Counted from the first letter of the stretch, positions 44,200 through 53,295 are shown. The stretch is DNA of 64,000 nt from SCGC-AAA076-P13 sp964276235 (GCA_964276235.1 CAXYEK010000004.1:1-64000); one strand, 5' to 3'. Program-made: numbers and translations. Notes: generated by a model from the letters alone, not told the origin.

Positions 44200-45294
44200 C
44201 TATTTTGAATATTGTTTTAGATGATGGTCGGTATTTCCAAACAATGCATCTATTACAATAAGCTTTTTAAGATAGTGACCAATCATTAATTCATCACTAA
44301 CACCCATTCCACCATGTAACTGAACCGCTTGCTGAGCACAAAATTTACCTGACTTTCCAACTTGAGCCTTTAACGCAGAAACATGTTTAAACATATCGTC
44401 AGATTTGCTGTCAACTTCAACCATAGCTTTAATTAATAAAGATTTACAGAGTTCACTCTCTATAAACATGTCAACCATTCTGTGCTGTAAAACTTGAAAG
44501 TTAGATATTGGTTGATCAAACTGTTCTCTACCTTTTGTATATTCAACAGTTTTTAAATAACACGAAGACATGCAGCCGACAGCCTCTGCACTAACGCATA
44601 GAGTTGCTAAATTAATCGCTGTATTTAATAATATATCTGCTTCATTACTAGATGCTATTAGTGAATCTTCTGCAATAACCACATTTTCAAAAGTTATCTC
44701 TGCACATGCTTGACCATCTACTGTTGGGAAGGTATTCATAGATATGCCATCATCAGAAGCATTAACTATTACTAAAGCTAATTCTCCTTTATGCATACAA
44801 GAAATGATTAGTTTATCTGCGTTTCCACCGTTAAGAACAATTGTTTTAGTTCCATTAAGCTTCATATCATCGGATAGTGAAGTCATTGGTGTACTATAAT
44901 TATATGAGTTAGCTGCTTCAGCATATGCTAAAGAAACTTGAATTGATCCACTGCATATCTGTTCAATTACATCTAATTTATGTGCATAATTTGAATTATC
45001 TAAAAGAGTACCAGAAAGCACAACAGTAGAAAGATAGGGTTCTATAACAAGAGCTTTACCAAATTCTTCAAATAATACTGAAAGTTCTATAGGTCCGAAA
45101 CCAAAACCACCTGACTCTTCAGAGAATGGAATAGATAACCACCCCTGCTCAGCAAATAAATTCCAAGCTTTAACATCAAAATCATTTTCAGATTTTATAA
45201 CAGCTTCTCTTTTATAAAAATCATAGTCTGCATCACAAAATCTTTGAACCTGTTCTCTAAGCATAGTCTGCTCTTCACTATAATTTAAATTCAT
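44200..45294 (-). CDS. Acyl-CoA dehydrogenase, short partner subunit
   Basis: 364 residues. N-terminal EEQTMLREQVQRFCDADY, IPFSEESGGFGFGPIELSVLFEEFG, FDQPISNFQVLQHRMVDM, and C-terminal AVQLHGGMGVSDELMIGHYLKK. Lacks the usual C-terminal catalytic YGGxxE form found in its neighbour. It begins 3 bases after the 391-aa acyl-CoA dehydrogenase. Such long/short ACAD pairs form heterotetramers in steroid-side-chain degradation; that substrate is only a possibility here. Confidence 0.85.
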   Translation of the reverse strand: MNLNYSEEQTMLREQVQRFCDADYDFYKREAVIKSENDFDVKAWNLFAEQGWLSIPFSEESGGFGFGPIELSVLFEEFGKALVIEPYLSTVVLSGTLLDNSNYAHKLDVIEQICSGSIQVSLAYAEAANSYNYSTPMTSLSDDMKLNGTKTIVLNGGNADKLIISCMHKGELALVIVNASDDGISMNTFPTVDGQACAEITFENVVIAEDSLIASSNEADILLNTAINLATLCVSAEAVGCMSSCYLKTVEYTKGREQFDQPISNFQVLQHRMVDMFIESELCKSLLIKAMVEVDSKSDDMFKHVSALKAQVGKSGKFCAQQAVQLHGGMGVSDELMIGHYLKKLIVIDALFGNTDHHLKQYSK

Positions 45295-45297
45295 AAT

Positions 45298-46473
45298 TTA
45301 AACTCCAAGAACAAATTTAGAAATAATATTTTTTTGAATTTCGTTACTGCCGCCATAAATAGATGTTTTTCTCATGTTTAAGAATCTTGACACAGCATCA
45401 GCTGAGTAATGAGGTCCACTTGGCTTTTCATTTGAACCAAATCCATGAGGTCCAGGGTATAACAATGCATGCTCTCCAGCTGCCTCAACAAATAATTCTG
45501 TTAGTCTTTGTTGAATCTCAGTTCCTCTTATTTTAAGAATAGAAGATTCGGCACCTACCTGCCCTCCATTCTCAAGATCTGAAAGCATTCTTAATTCAGT
45601 AATTTCGAGAGCGTTCAAGTCTATTTCTAATTCTGTAATTTTTTTATTAAATTCTGCATTATCTAAATCTTTTGCAACTTCTTTTAAATTATTAAGATGT
45701 CTTAGTGATCCTCCGACTGCTGCAATACCAAATCTTTCATGAGCCAATAGGAATTTTGCATATGTCCAGCCCTTACCTTCTTCTCCAATTAAATTCTCAA
45801 CTGGGACTTTTACGTCAGTAAAGAAAACTGAATTAACTTCATGCTCTCCGTCGATTGTTATTATTGGTTTAACTTCAATTCCCGGATCTTTCATATCTAT
45901 TAGCACGAATGAAATGCCTACTTGTTTGACTTGAGTAGTTTCAGTTCTAACTAAACAAAAAATCCAATCAGCACTTTGTGCCAATGTAGTCCATGTTTTA
46001 GCACCATTAACAATGTAATGAGAACCATCTTCACTCATAACAGCTTTTGTTTTTAAAGATGCTAAATCAGATCCTGATCCAGGTTCAGAATATCCCTGAC
46101 ACCACCAAGTATTAAAATCTAGGATATCAGGCAAGAATCTAGCTTTTTGCTCATCATTACCAAAAGTGTATATAACCGGAGCAACCATACTTACACCAAA
46201 TGCCAGTAACGGAGGACATCCAGCAAGACCAAATTCTTTGTTAAATAAGTAAAGTTGAGTTGCTGACCAACCTGTTCCACCATATTCAACAGGCCAGTTA
46301 TAGCCCATCCATCCTTTTGCTGAAATTGCTTTGTGATAATCAACCATGTCTTGTCTAGTAAGAGGCTCAGCATTGTCTTGTTTGTCTTTGACATGCTTTG
46401 GATAATCATTGGCAAGCCATGATCTCAGCTCATCTCTAAATTCAAGATCTTCTTTTGAAAAATTTAATTCCAT
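45298..46473 (-). CDS. Acyl-CoA dehydrogenase, long partner subunit
   Basis: 391 residues. WPVEYGGTGWSATQLYLF, WCQGYSEPGSGSDLASLKTKA (FAD and acyl-CoA site), WTTLAQSADWIFCLVRT and the C-terminal IYGGSNEIQKNIISK. Introduces the alpha-beta double bond into an acyl-CoA thioester, electrons going to ETF. First of a two-gene unit with the 364-aa partner. It is divergent from mfd with a 55-base gap between start codons. Confidence 0.87.
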   Translation of the reverse strand: MELNFSKEDLEFRDELRSWLANDYPKHVKDKQDNAEPLTRQDMVDYHKAISAKGWMGYNWPVEYGGTGWSATQLYLFNKEFGLAGCPPLLAFGVSMVAPVIYTFGNDEQKARFLPDILDFNTWWCQGYSEPGSGSDLASLKTKAVMSEDGSHYIVNGAKTWTTLAQSADWIFCLVRTETTQVKQVGISFVLIDMKDPGIEVKPIITIDGEHEVNSVFFTDVKVPVENLIGEEGKGWTYAKFLLAHERFGIAAVGGSLRHLNNLKEVAKDLDNAEFNKKITELEIDLNALEITELRMLSDLENGGQVGAESSILKIRGTEIQQRLTELFVEAAGEHALLYPGPHGFGSNEKPSGPHYSADAVSRFLNMRKTSIYGGSNEIQKNIISKFVLGV

Positions 46474-46491
46474 ATTTACCCTTTAAGTTAT

Positions 46492-46521
46492 TTGATTGTT
46501 AGAATACGCGGATATTATACA
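46492..46521 (+). promoter_or_regulatory. mfd promoter, leaderless start
   Basis: TTGATT (46492-46497), 18-base spacer, TATACA (46516-46521), then 7 bases to the ATG at 46529. The alternative TTG start at 46496 falls inside this -35, so the ATG start is favoured. Confidence 0.5.
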
Positions 46522-46528
46522 GACTCTA

Positions 46529-49500
46529 ATGACGAAAAAACAAGACCATAGAATTGCATTTGAATTATGCAATAGATTCAAACTAGACACTAAATCTGTA
46601 TGCATAATCGTAGAAGATAATAAAGAAGCTAAATTATTAAAGAATGAATTAGACCTTTATTTAAATAAATTTGAAATTGACTACTTTCCTGAGAATGAAA
46701 TTTTACCCTATGATCATTTCTCAATCCCTCAAAATATACTTAAAGAACGATTTAGAATCTTAAATTCTGAAGATAATCATAATAAAATCCTTATATCTAC
46801 AGTTAAAAATCTATTTGAAATATATCCAACTATAGATTTTTTTAAATCTGTTAATCGGTTTAGTATTGGAGATACTTTAAGCATTAGTTCATTAGAAGGT
46901 ATCCTGTCATCTCTAAACTATAAAAAAGTTAATAGGATTGAATCCATTAATGAATATTCATTCAGAGGGGGTATTGTAGATATATATACCCCTATTTATA
47001 AAAATCCTTTAAGAATAGAAATCTTTGATGACAAAATAGAATCTATAAGACTATTCAATCCGGAATCACAATTATCTATAGAAACAATAAATCATTTTAA
47101 TTTGTCGAAGGGGTCTATTCAGTCACTTGATAAAAATAGTCTTAAAATATTTAAAGATAATTGGAGAGAGTATTTTCAAGATAATGATGAAAGATATTGT
47201 GAGATATTTCAAAAATTAAATAAGAATGAATTAGCTGAGGGCTCTGAAATTTATTTACCATTGTTCTTTAATAAAACTTCTGATTTTTTTGATTTATTTA
47301 AATCATATGAATTCATTAAAGCTTCAAATTTTTCGATTCTTTTAAAGGGCTATAAAGAATTTATTGATGAGCGATATTCAGACGAAAATATTGACTCTCA
47401 AAGACCAATACTAAAACCATCTGATATGTTTACAGATGTATCCTTAATAAAAGATAAGTTAGAAACCGCTTCATTATTATCTATATCTAATAAATATGAA
47501 GACTTTTTATATAATAATTTTGATGAAGTAATGGACGAGAAATCAATTGATAACATTAATGTAAAAGTCTTTCTAACCTCTATTAATAGCCAATATGAAA
47601 GCCTCTTAGAGAAATACTTACCTGATGTTAAACAAATAAATCAAATCGATAATGCTGAACCTGGCATTAACATAATGATGTCACCAGTTATTAGGCCATT
47701 GATTGTTGATAATATTTTGGTAGCTCATAGAGAATTTTTTACAAATACATCAGAAGAAATATTACACCAAACAAGACACCATCATAAAGTTGTAGATAAA
47801 GATGTAATGTTTAAAAATGGTGATCTCGTTATTCATGAAAATTATGGCCTTGGAAAATATGAAGGCCTTGAAGTAGTTAAAGCAAATGGTATTTCAAATG
47901 AATATATAAAAATTATTTATTCATCTAATGAGTCACTATATGTCCCTCTTAGAAGTGTTGAACTCGTTAGTAAATACCATAAAAATAATATCATTGATGA
48001 AGTCTCTTTAGATTCTTTATCTTCTACTAGATGGCTTAAAAATAAAGATAAAGCTTCTAAAAGAGCATATGATCACGCTGCAGAAATTTTAGATGTAGAA
48101 TCCAGAAGAAGAGCATCAAACTCTGCTGTTTTAAAGATAGATGATAAAGACTTTGATGAATTCAATGCAGAATTTCCATACAAAGAAACACCCGATCAAA
48201 TTGAAGCTGTAAATAGTATTAAAAAAGACATCGGGCTAATTAAACCAATGAATAGAGTTTTATGTGGTGATGTGGGTTTTGGAAAAACAGAAGTTGCTAT
48301 GAGAGCAGCATATATTTCAGTTCATTCCTCAAAACAAGTGATTTTATTGTGTCCAAGTACAGTTTTATCAGATCAGCATTTTGAATCATTTCTAGAGCGC
48401 TACAAAAAATTTCCATTAAATATAAAGCTATTAAATAGGCATACTTCTGCAAAGGATAAAGTAGATATAGTTAAATCGTTCAATGCTAACGATATTGATA
48501 TATTGATTGGAACACACGCCCTATTCACTTCCGGTATAAATTTTAATAACACAGGTCTTTTAATCGTCGATGAGGAGCATAAATTTGGAATAAGACAAAA
48601 GGATGTTATTAAATCTAAACAAGAAAATATTCATATTTTATATTTATCAGCAACACCAATACCAAGAACTATGAATTTTATATTTTCAGGACTTAAAGAA
48701 TTTTCATTTCTTCATACACCACCAACAAATAGAATTAGTATTAAATCATTTTTGAAAGTTCAAAGTAATCAGTTGATAAAAGAAGCATTATCAAGGGAGA
48801 TTTCAAGAGGAGGTCAATGTTTCATTGTTCAAAATGACATATCTAAAATGGATATGCTAAAAAGAGATATAAATAGTTTGTTACCTGAAGTTTCTATTGA
48901 TATAGCTCATGGAAAATTAAAAAAACAAGATATATCAAATGTAATGTCAAGGTTTGATACAGGTGACCTAGATATACTTATATGCACCACTATTGTTGAA
49001 ATGGGATTAGACATACCAAATGCTAATACAATCATAATTATAGATGCACAAAATTTTGGGCTATCTCAGCTTCATCAATTAAGAGGGAGAGTTGGTCGAT
49101 CAAATAAACAAGGTTACTGTTATTTTTTAATTCCAGTTGCTGATTTATCTAAAATTGCTAAAGAAAGGCTTGATTCAATAATAAGATTATCTGGTCTTGG
49201 GTCTGGTTTTTTTATAGCTCAAGAAGACTTAGAAATAAGAGGTGGTGGTGAAATGCTTGGGGATAAACAGAGTGGACATATTAACTCTGTGGGAATCAGT
49301 CTTTACTTATCTATGTTAAAAAATGCATTAGATAAATTTAAGAACAATGATGAAAAGGAATTAATTCAAACTGAAATTAATTTTTATGATTCTTCATATA
49401 TTAGTGATAAATACCTTCCTTCTGCACTAGAAAGATTAAAAATATATAAATCTATTAATAAAGTAACTAATAACAAGGAATTAAATGAGATTAAATCTAA

Positions 49501-49801
49501 TCTGATAGATAGGTGTGGTGCATTGCCAGATGAGGTCAGTAACTTGATAAGCAACGCCGAACTTGGAATTTTAATTAAAAATTCTGGCATAACTAAAATT
49601 TCATCTAATAATAATAAAACCAGTTTTATGCTTTCAACAAATATTAAAAAGGAAGTTTTTGAGCGAATATTGACTCTCGTTACAAATAAGCCCAATATTT
49701 ATAGCATTAATAAAGACAATAAATTTGTTATTAATATAAAAGAAAATATAGCTTCAGTTAGAAGAAGAAAAACTACGGAATTAATTAATGAAATCATATA
49801 A
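46529..49801 (+). CDS. mfd: Transcription-repair coupling factor Mfd
   Basis: The frame opens at TTG 46496, but the ATG at 46529 is preferred because a -10 hexamer sits 7 bases ahead of it (1090 aa). The UvrB-like N-terminal domain has YDHFSIP and SFRGGIVDIYTP; the RNAP-interaction domain lies around GDLVIHENYGLGKYEGLE; the RecG-like motor has Walker A GDVGFGKTEV, DEEHKFG, SATPIPRTMNF and QLRGRVGRS; a TRCF C-terminal domain ends it. It releases stalled RNA polymerase at lesions and recruits UvrA. A csiV gene overlaps its end by 14 bases. Confidence 0.96.
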   Translation: MTKKQDHRIAFELCNRFKLDTKSVCIIVEDNKEAKLLKNELDLYLNKFEIDYFPENEILPYDHFSIPQNILKERFRILNSEDNHNKILISTVKNLFEIYPTIDFFKSVNRFSIGDTLSISSLEGILSSLNYKKVNRIESINEYSFRGGIVDIYTPIYKNPLRIEIFDDKIESIRLFNPESQLSIETINHFNLSKGSIQSLDKNSLKIFKDNWREYFQDNDERYCEIFQKLNKNELAEGSEIYLPLFFNKTSDFFDLFKSYEFIKASNFSILLKGYKEFIDERYSDENIDSQRPILKPSDMFTDVSLIKDKLETASLLSISNKYEDFLYNNFDEVMDEKSIDNINVKVFLTSINSQYESLLEKYLPDVKQINQIDNAEPGINIMMSPVIRPLIVDNILVAHREFFTNTSEEILHQTRHHHKVVDKDVMFKNGDLVIHENYGLGKYEGLEVVKANGISNEYIKIIYSSNESLYVPLRSVELVSKYHKNNIIDEVSLDSLSSTRWLKNKDKASKRAYDHAAEILDVESRRRASNSAVLKIDDKDFDEFNAEFPYKETPDQIEAVNSIKKDIGLIKPMNRVLCGDVGFGKTEVAMRAAYISVHSSKQVILLCPSTVLSDQHFESFLERYKKFPLNIKLLNRHTSAKDKVDIVKSFNANDIDILIGTHALFTSGINFNNTGLLIVDEEHKFGIRQKDVIKSKQENIHILYLSATPIPRTMNFIFSGLKEFSFLHTPPTNRISIKSFLKVQSNQLIKEALSREISRGGQCFIVQNDISKMDMLKRDINSLLPEVSIDIAHGKLKKQDISNVMSRFDTGDLDILICTTIVEMGLDIPNANTIIIIDAQNFGLSQLHQLRGRVGRSNKQGYCYFLIPVADLSKIAKERLDSIIRLSGLGSGFFIAQEDLEIRGGGEMLGDKQSGHINSVGISLYLSMLKNALDKFKNNDEKELIQTEINFYDSSYISDKYLPSALERLKIYKSINKVTNNKELNEIKSNLIDRCGALPDEVSNLISNAELGILIKNSGITKISSNNNKTSFMLSTNIKKEVFERILTLVTNKPNIYSINKDNKFVINIKENIASVRRRKTTELINEII

Positions 49802-50636
49802 AAAAATCATTTTATTTATAATTTCTTTATCATCACTATCAGTTTTTGGAAATAATGCATTAGAAGAATACAAAATTGAGTTAATAGTTTTTAAACATAA
49901 TCAAATTCAGAGCGATGAGAGTTTTGATGCCAAGTTGAATATTCCTAATTCAGAATTACTAGGATTCTATTCTCCAGCTCTTTCAATCAATTCCACATCT
50001 TTATTTAAAAAAAATAAAGAGAAATCATTTTTTACATCAATGTTTGATAATTTTAAACCAAAAAGAGTAAGAGAATCCCAGGAAAAGTCTGAGGTTATCA
50101 GAGCCCCTAATCCAGGTAACTGGTTTAGAAAATCATCAAGTCTTAGTCATCTTAAGAAATTAAATACAAAATTAATAAATAGCTCTAATTATAACGTTTT
50201 GGATAGTTATAGCTGGGTACAAAATATAGAAGATAAAGAATCATCCAATTATCTTGCTGATATCAATATTGATAAAAAATACGGATATTACTTAAAATTT
50301 TATAAGACAAGGTTTCTTCATGCAGATCTTAAGGCGTATATAGGTATAGCTGAGGAATCTGAATTAAAAGATATTACTAGAGTGCATATAGAAAATTATG
50401 AGAATAAGATTCTAACCAATAATAATAAAGTATCTACCATTCCTTCAGTTGAAATTAAATTAAATAAAAAAAATACATTCAAAAAAATTAAAACTTTAAA
50501 TCCTAAAAAGGAAGGTATTAAAGGCTTTGATGAAATTAAAATTTTTATAGACGAAGAAAGAAGAATTTTTAATGAAGAAATTCATTATTTTGACCACCCC
50601 TATTTTGGGGTAATTATATCAATTAATAAAATTTAG
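49788..50636 (+). CDS. CsiV-family envelope protein
   Basis: 282 residues with a signal peptide (IILFIISLSSLSVFG). The CsiV pattern is present: YKIELIVFKHN at the start, YNVLDSYSWVQ, the RFLHADLKAYI strand, and the C-terminal EIHYFDHPYFGVIISI. CsiV proteins are periplasmic, peptidoglycan-binding, and follow mfd in many gammaproteobacteria, as here (14-base overlap). Function outside Vibrio fischeri-type systems is unclear. It is lysine- and asparagine-rich like its neighbours. Confidence 0.8.
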   Translation: MKSYKKIILFIISLSSLSVFGNNALEEYKIELIVFKHNQIQSDESFDAKLNIPNSELLGFYSPALSINSTSLFKKNKEKSFFTSMFDNFKPKRVRESQEKSEVIRAPNPGNWFRKSSSLSHLKKLNTKLINSSNYNVLDSYSWVQNIEDKESSNYLADINIDKKYGYYLKFYKTRFLHADLKAYIGIAEESELKDITRVHIENYENKILTNNNKVSTIPSVEIKLNKKNTFKKIKTLNPKKEGIKGFDEIKIFIDEERRIFNEEIHYFDHPYFGVIISINKI

Positions 50637-51226
50637 CTCTTATAAAAAGCGTTGTCATCAATTGAATGATCTGTTGAATCCATTACAGAAGTTAGTTCAG
50701 GTATTTGTTCAAGCAATGTTTTTTCTATTCCATCTTTGAGTGTTATATCCACCATTCCACATCCCTGACAACCTCCTCCAAATTGGAGAATAGCTTCTCC
50801 TTTATCTGTAAATTTAACCAAGCTAACTTCGCCCCCATGAGATTCAAGCATAGGATTTATTTCGTTATATATAACATAATTTATCCTGTCTTCTGGAGGA
50901 CTATCAGGAGAAATATTAGGTAATCTAGCGTTGGGCGCTTTAATTGTTAGTTGGCCACCAAATGTATCGTTATCAAAATTAACTTCTGCAGCAGCTAAAA
51001 AAGGAATACTACGCTTCTCTACATTTACTGTTATTAGATCTAATTTAATAATTTCATCATCTTGTCCTGCTTCTTCTGGTTTACAATAGGCTAAACAGGT
51101 TTCAGCCTTTGGAGTTCCTGGATCAGATATGAAAATTCTGACCGATAAATCAGATTCATTTTTATCATTTAGGAGTTTTGCAAGATACTCTTCAGCTGAT
51201 TTAGTAATGTTAATAATTTTATTCAT
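50633..51226 (-). CDS. nfuA: Fe-S biogenesis protein NfuA
   Basis: 197 residues. N-terminal degenerate A-type carrier domain (ISDPGTPKAETCLAYCKPEE), C-terminal Nfu domain with the cluster motif GGCQGCGM. It carries 4Fe-4S clusters to target enzymes. It overlaps the convergent csiV by 4 bases. A DUF2970 gene begins 9 bases upstream on the other strand, so any nfuA promoter lies inside that gene. Confidence 0.95.
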   Translation of the reverse strand: MNKIINITKSAEEYLAKLLNDKNESDLSVRIFISDPGTPKAETCLAYCKPEEAGQDDEIIKLDLITVNVEKRSIPFLAAAEVNFDNDTFGGQLTIKAPNARLPNISPDSPPEDRINYVIYNEINPMLESHGGEVSLVKFTDKGEAILQFGGGCQGCGMVDITLKDGIEKTLLEQIPELTSVMDSTDHSIDDNAFYKS

Positions 51227-51235
51227 AATATTTAT

Positions 51236-51403
51236 ATGTGGTTAAAAAGAGTTTTAAATTCATTTCTTGGGGTACGAACCTCATCAGAACTTGAAAATGA
51301 TTTAAAGAACCTGTCATTAATCAAAATAATTACTCTATTTATAGTGCTTAATATAACATTTATAGTGATTTTATATTTAATTACGTCATTTTTTATAAAT
51401 TAA
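51236..51403 (+). CDS. DUF2970 small membrane protein
   Basis: 55 residues: MWLKRVLNSFLGVRTSSELE..., then one hydrophobic helix (about 29-53). The FLGV/NDL motif followed by a single helix matches DUF2970, a small inner-membrane family of unknown role. trmA begins 1 base after its stop, so the two are one operon. Its start is 9 bases from the divergent nfuA start. Confidence 0.7.
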   Translation: MWLKRVLNSFLGVRTSSELENDLKNLSLIKIITLFIVLNITFIVILYLITSFFIN

Positions 51404-51404
51404 A

Positions 51405-52415
51405 ATGGATAAATTTACATTAACTAATATTGAATTAAAAAAACACTTTAGTGGCTCTGTAGTTATTAATCATAGTCCCTCAACTAGTTATAGATCTAGA
51501 TGCGAATTTGGATATCAGAAAAATCATTACATAATGCATGATGTTAAAGGTGAAAAAATATATTTAAAATATTTTGATATAGCTAGACCATGCATAGCTA
51601 ATTTAATGCCTCAAATACTAATAGAAATTAATAGAGATGATTTGATTAAAACAAAATTGTTTCAAATTAATTACAGATGTAACTCTAATAATGAAGTGAT
51701 GGTTTCCTTTGTGTATCACAAAAAAATTACTGATGAACTAAAGATTAGAGCTAATGAGATTTCACTTAAATTTAATATTCAACTAATTATCAGAGCTAGG
51801 AAAGAATTTTATTGCTCTAGAGACGACCTTCTTGTTGATACAATCGATGGTTTAAATATAACCCTTTATCAAACTGATCAATCCTTCTATCAGCCAAATC
51901 ACTTTATGATGCCTCGGATGGTGCAAAAGGTCATACAAATGATTAAAAAACCCAAAGATCTTTTAGAGCTTTATTGTGGATCTGGAACATTCACTCTTCC
52001 TTTAGCAAAATATTTTTCAAAGGTATTTGCAACAGAAAATAATAGGCAATCTATAAGATGTTTAAATAAAGGTATAGCTAGTAATAATATAGATAACGTT
52101 AACTATGCTAGGCTATCAGATGATGAGGTTACTGAACTTTTAGAAGGAAGAGTTTTTAGAAGAATGAATGACCATGACTTTAGTGCTTACAACTTCTCAC
52201 ATATATTAGTTGATCCTCCAAGGTCGGGGTTAACTGATAATGTATTAAATATATTGAAAAGGTTTGATAAAGTTATATATGTTTCATGTAATCCAGAGAC
52301 TTACATTAGAGATATAAAATTACTTGATAGTTTTTCAATCTCAGACATTGAAATTTTTGACCAATTTCCCAATACCAATCATTTAGAAATAGTTTCAATG
52401 CTCGATAAGCATTGA
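51405..52415 (+). CDS. trmA: tRNA (uracil-5-)-methyltransferase TrmA
   Basis: 336 residues (E. coli 366). SAM motif ELYCGSGTFTLPLA near 188-201, VDPPRSGL, the nucleophile C295 in YVSCNPET and the FPNTNHLE end motif. Makes m5U54 in tRNA. The N-terminus lacks a TRAM domain, as TrmA should. Confidence 0.95.
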   Translation: MDKFTLTNIELKKHFSGSVVINHSPSTSYRSRCEFGYQKNHYIMHDVKGEKIYLKYFDIARPCIANLMPQILIEINRDDLIKTKLFQINYRCNSNNEVMVSFVYHKKITDELKIRANEISLKFNIQLIIRARKEFYCSRDDLLVDTIDGLNITLYQTDQSFYQPNHFMMPRMVQKVIQMIKKPKDLLELYCGSGTFTLPLAKYFSKVFATENNRQSIRCLNKGIASNNIDNVNYARLSDDEVTELLEGRVFRRMNDHDFSAYNFSHILVDPPRSGLTDNVLNILKRFDKVIYVSCNPETYIRDIKLLDSFSISDIEIFDQFPNTNHLEIVSMLDKH

Positions 52416-52435
52416 TTTATATTTAGCTTTTATCT

Positions 52436-52454
52436 AATGCGAATGATTCTCATT
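52436..52454 (+). promoter_or_regulatory. Fur-like box, second copy
   Basis: AATGCGAATGATTCTCATT, an inverted repeat with one arm mismatch. It matches the box at 3639 at 17 of 19 positions and lies 61 bases before the ATG of the paralogous membrane protein. Confidence 0.75.
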
Positions 52455-52514
52455 TGCAAATAATTGTTAAAAATGGCTAAATGAAGATAGTTATATAAAT
52501 CAATAGGAGAAAAA

Positions 52515-52946
52515 ATGGATATTATTACAAGTGTTACTGCAGAAATTTCATTGTGGGAACTTTTTGCAACTTCAAGAGGTGCAAATGCAACTGTCTTTTT
52601 AGCTACAGTTATTGCGGTGTGGATAGCAGCTAGATTTTCTAGCGTCATGATTGAAAAAGGAGCTAATACTTTAGCAAAAGTTATTGCTACTGCTTTTGCA
52701 GTTTCTGTTTTCCTTTTAGGACTGAATCTCGGTGGCTGGGTCACAGGAACATATGAAGGTCATGCAGAAGCTCTTGCGGCATTAGATGCTGCCAATGGTG
52801 CTCTCGAAATTGGACCTGGATCAAAAGCTTTCATAGAAAATATGGCTAATGGTGGAAATATGATTGGAACTGTTGGTGCCTGGATGTTTTATGTCACAGG
52901 TCTTTTAATTGCAGTTCTTCCATTATGGTTTAACCCCAATGATTAA
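52515..52946 (+). CDS. Small three-helix membrane protein behind a Fur-like box, paralogue of the 3208 gene
   Basis: 143 residues, with hydrophobic segments at about 25-42, 55-77 and 119-139, the same topology as the 126-aa protein at 3208. Shared residues include N24-A-x-x-F28 (N17/F21 there), W36-x-A-x-R40 (W29/R33) and N51-x-x-A-K55-V (N45/K49), with one single-residue gap. The middle loop is Ala/Gly/Glu-rich. A strong Shine-Dalgarno (AGGAG, 5-base spacing) precedes the ATG, and the gene is monocistronic: Fur-like box upstream and strong terminator after it. No known function or domain. Confidence 0.75.
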   Translation: MDIITSVTAEISLWELFATSRGANATVFLATVIAVWIAARFSSVMIEKGANTLAKVIATAFAVSVFLLGLNLGGWVTGTYEGHAEALAALDAANGALEIGPGSKAFIENMANGGNMIGTVGAWMFYVTGLLIAVLPLWFNPND

Positions 52947-52961
52947 TTGATTAATAAATTT

Positions 52962-52991
52962 AAAAGGCACTAAATAAAGTGCCTTTTTTTT
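52962..52991 (+). terminator. Intrinsic terminator
   Basis: 10-bp perfect stem AAAAGGCACT / AGTGCCTTTT, 6-base AAATAA loop, then a run of T. It ends the unit starting at 52515. Confidence 0.93.
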
Positions 52992-52992
52992 G

Positions 52993-53021
52993 TTTACATT
53001 GTATTAGCATAGTAATACACT
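52993..53021 (+). promoter_or_regulatory. Promoter of the his operon with a trp-operator-like palindrome
   Basis: TTTACA (52993-52998), 17-base spacer, TACACT (53016-53021), 7 bases to the regulator ATG. The 20-bp inverted repeat TGTATTAGCATAGTAATACA (53000-53019; 7-bp arms, 6-base centre) fills the spacer. Its 18-base core matches the E. coli trp operator at 12 of 18 positions. Confidence 0.7.
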
Positions 53022-53028
53022 GCTACAC

Positions 53029-53295
53029 ATGAAAAATATAGACAATGCAATATTACTCTTAAAAAATAAAAGTGAGGTTAATGATTTTCTAAAAGATCTA
53101 TGTACTCCCTCCGAACTTAAAGCATTAGAAGAACGTTGGGCCGTTGCACAACTTCTTTATCAAGATAAATTATCTTATAGAGAAATAGCTAGTAAATTAA
53201 AAACAAGTACAACAACAGTAACGAGAGTTGCTAGATTTTTAGTAAATGAACCAAACAAAGGTTATCAAAAAATATTGAAGAGGATTAGTAAATGA
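53029..53295 (+). CDS. TrpR-like (YerC/YecD family) regulator heading the his operon
   Basis: 88 residues of the Trp-repressor superfamily: CTPSELKALEERWAVAQLL, then the helix-turn-helix SYREIASKLKTSTTTVTRVARFL. It resembles the YerC/YecD branch more than E. coli TrpR. It overlaps hisG by ATGA and is the only regulator of the operon. A palindrome resembling the trp operator lies between its -35 and -10, so it probably represses its own operon. Effector (histidine, another amino acid or a his intermediate) cannot be read. Confidence 0.85.
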   Translation: MKNIDNAILLLKNKSEVNDFLKDLCTPSELKALEERWAVAQLLYQDKLSYREIASKLKTSTTTVTRVARFLVNEPNKGYQKILKRISK

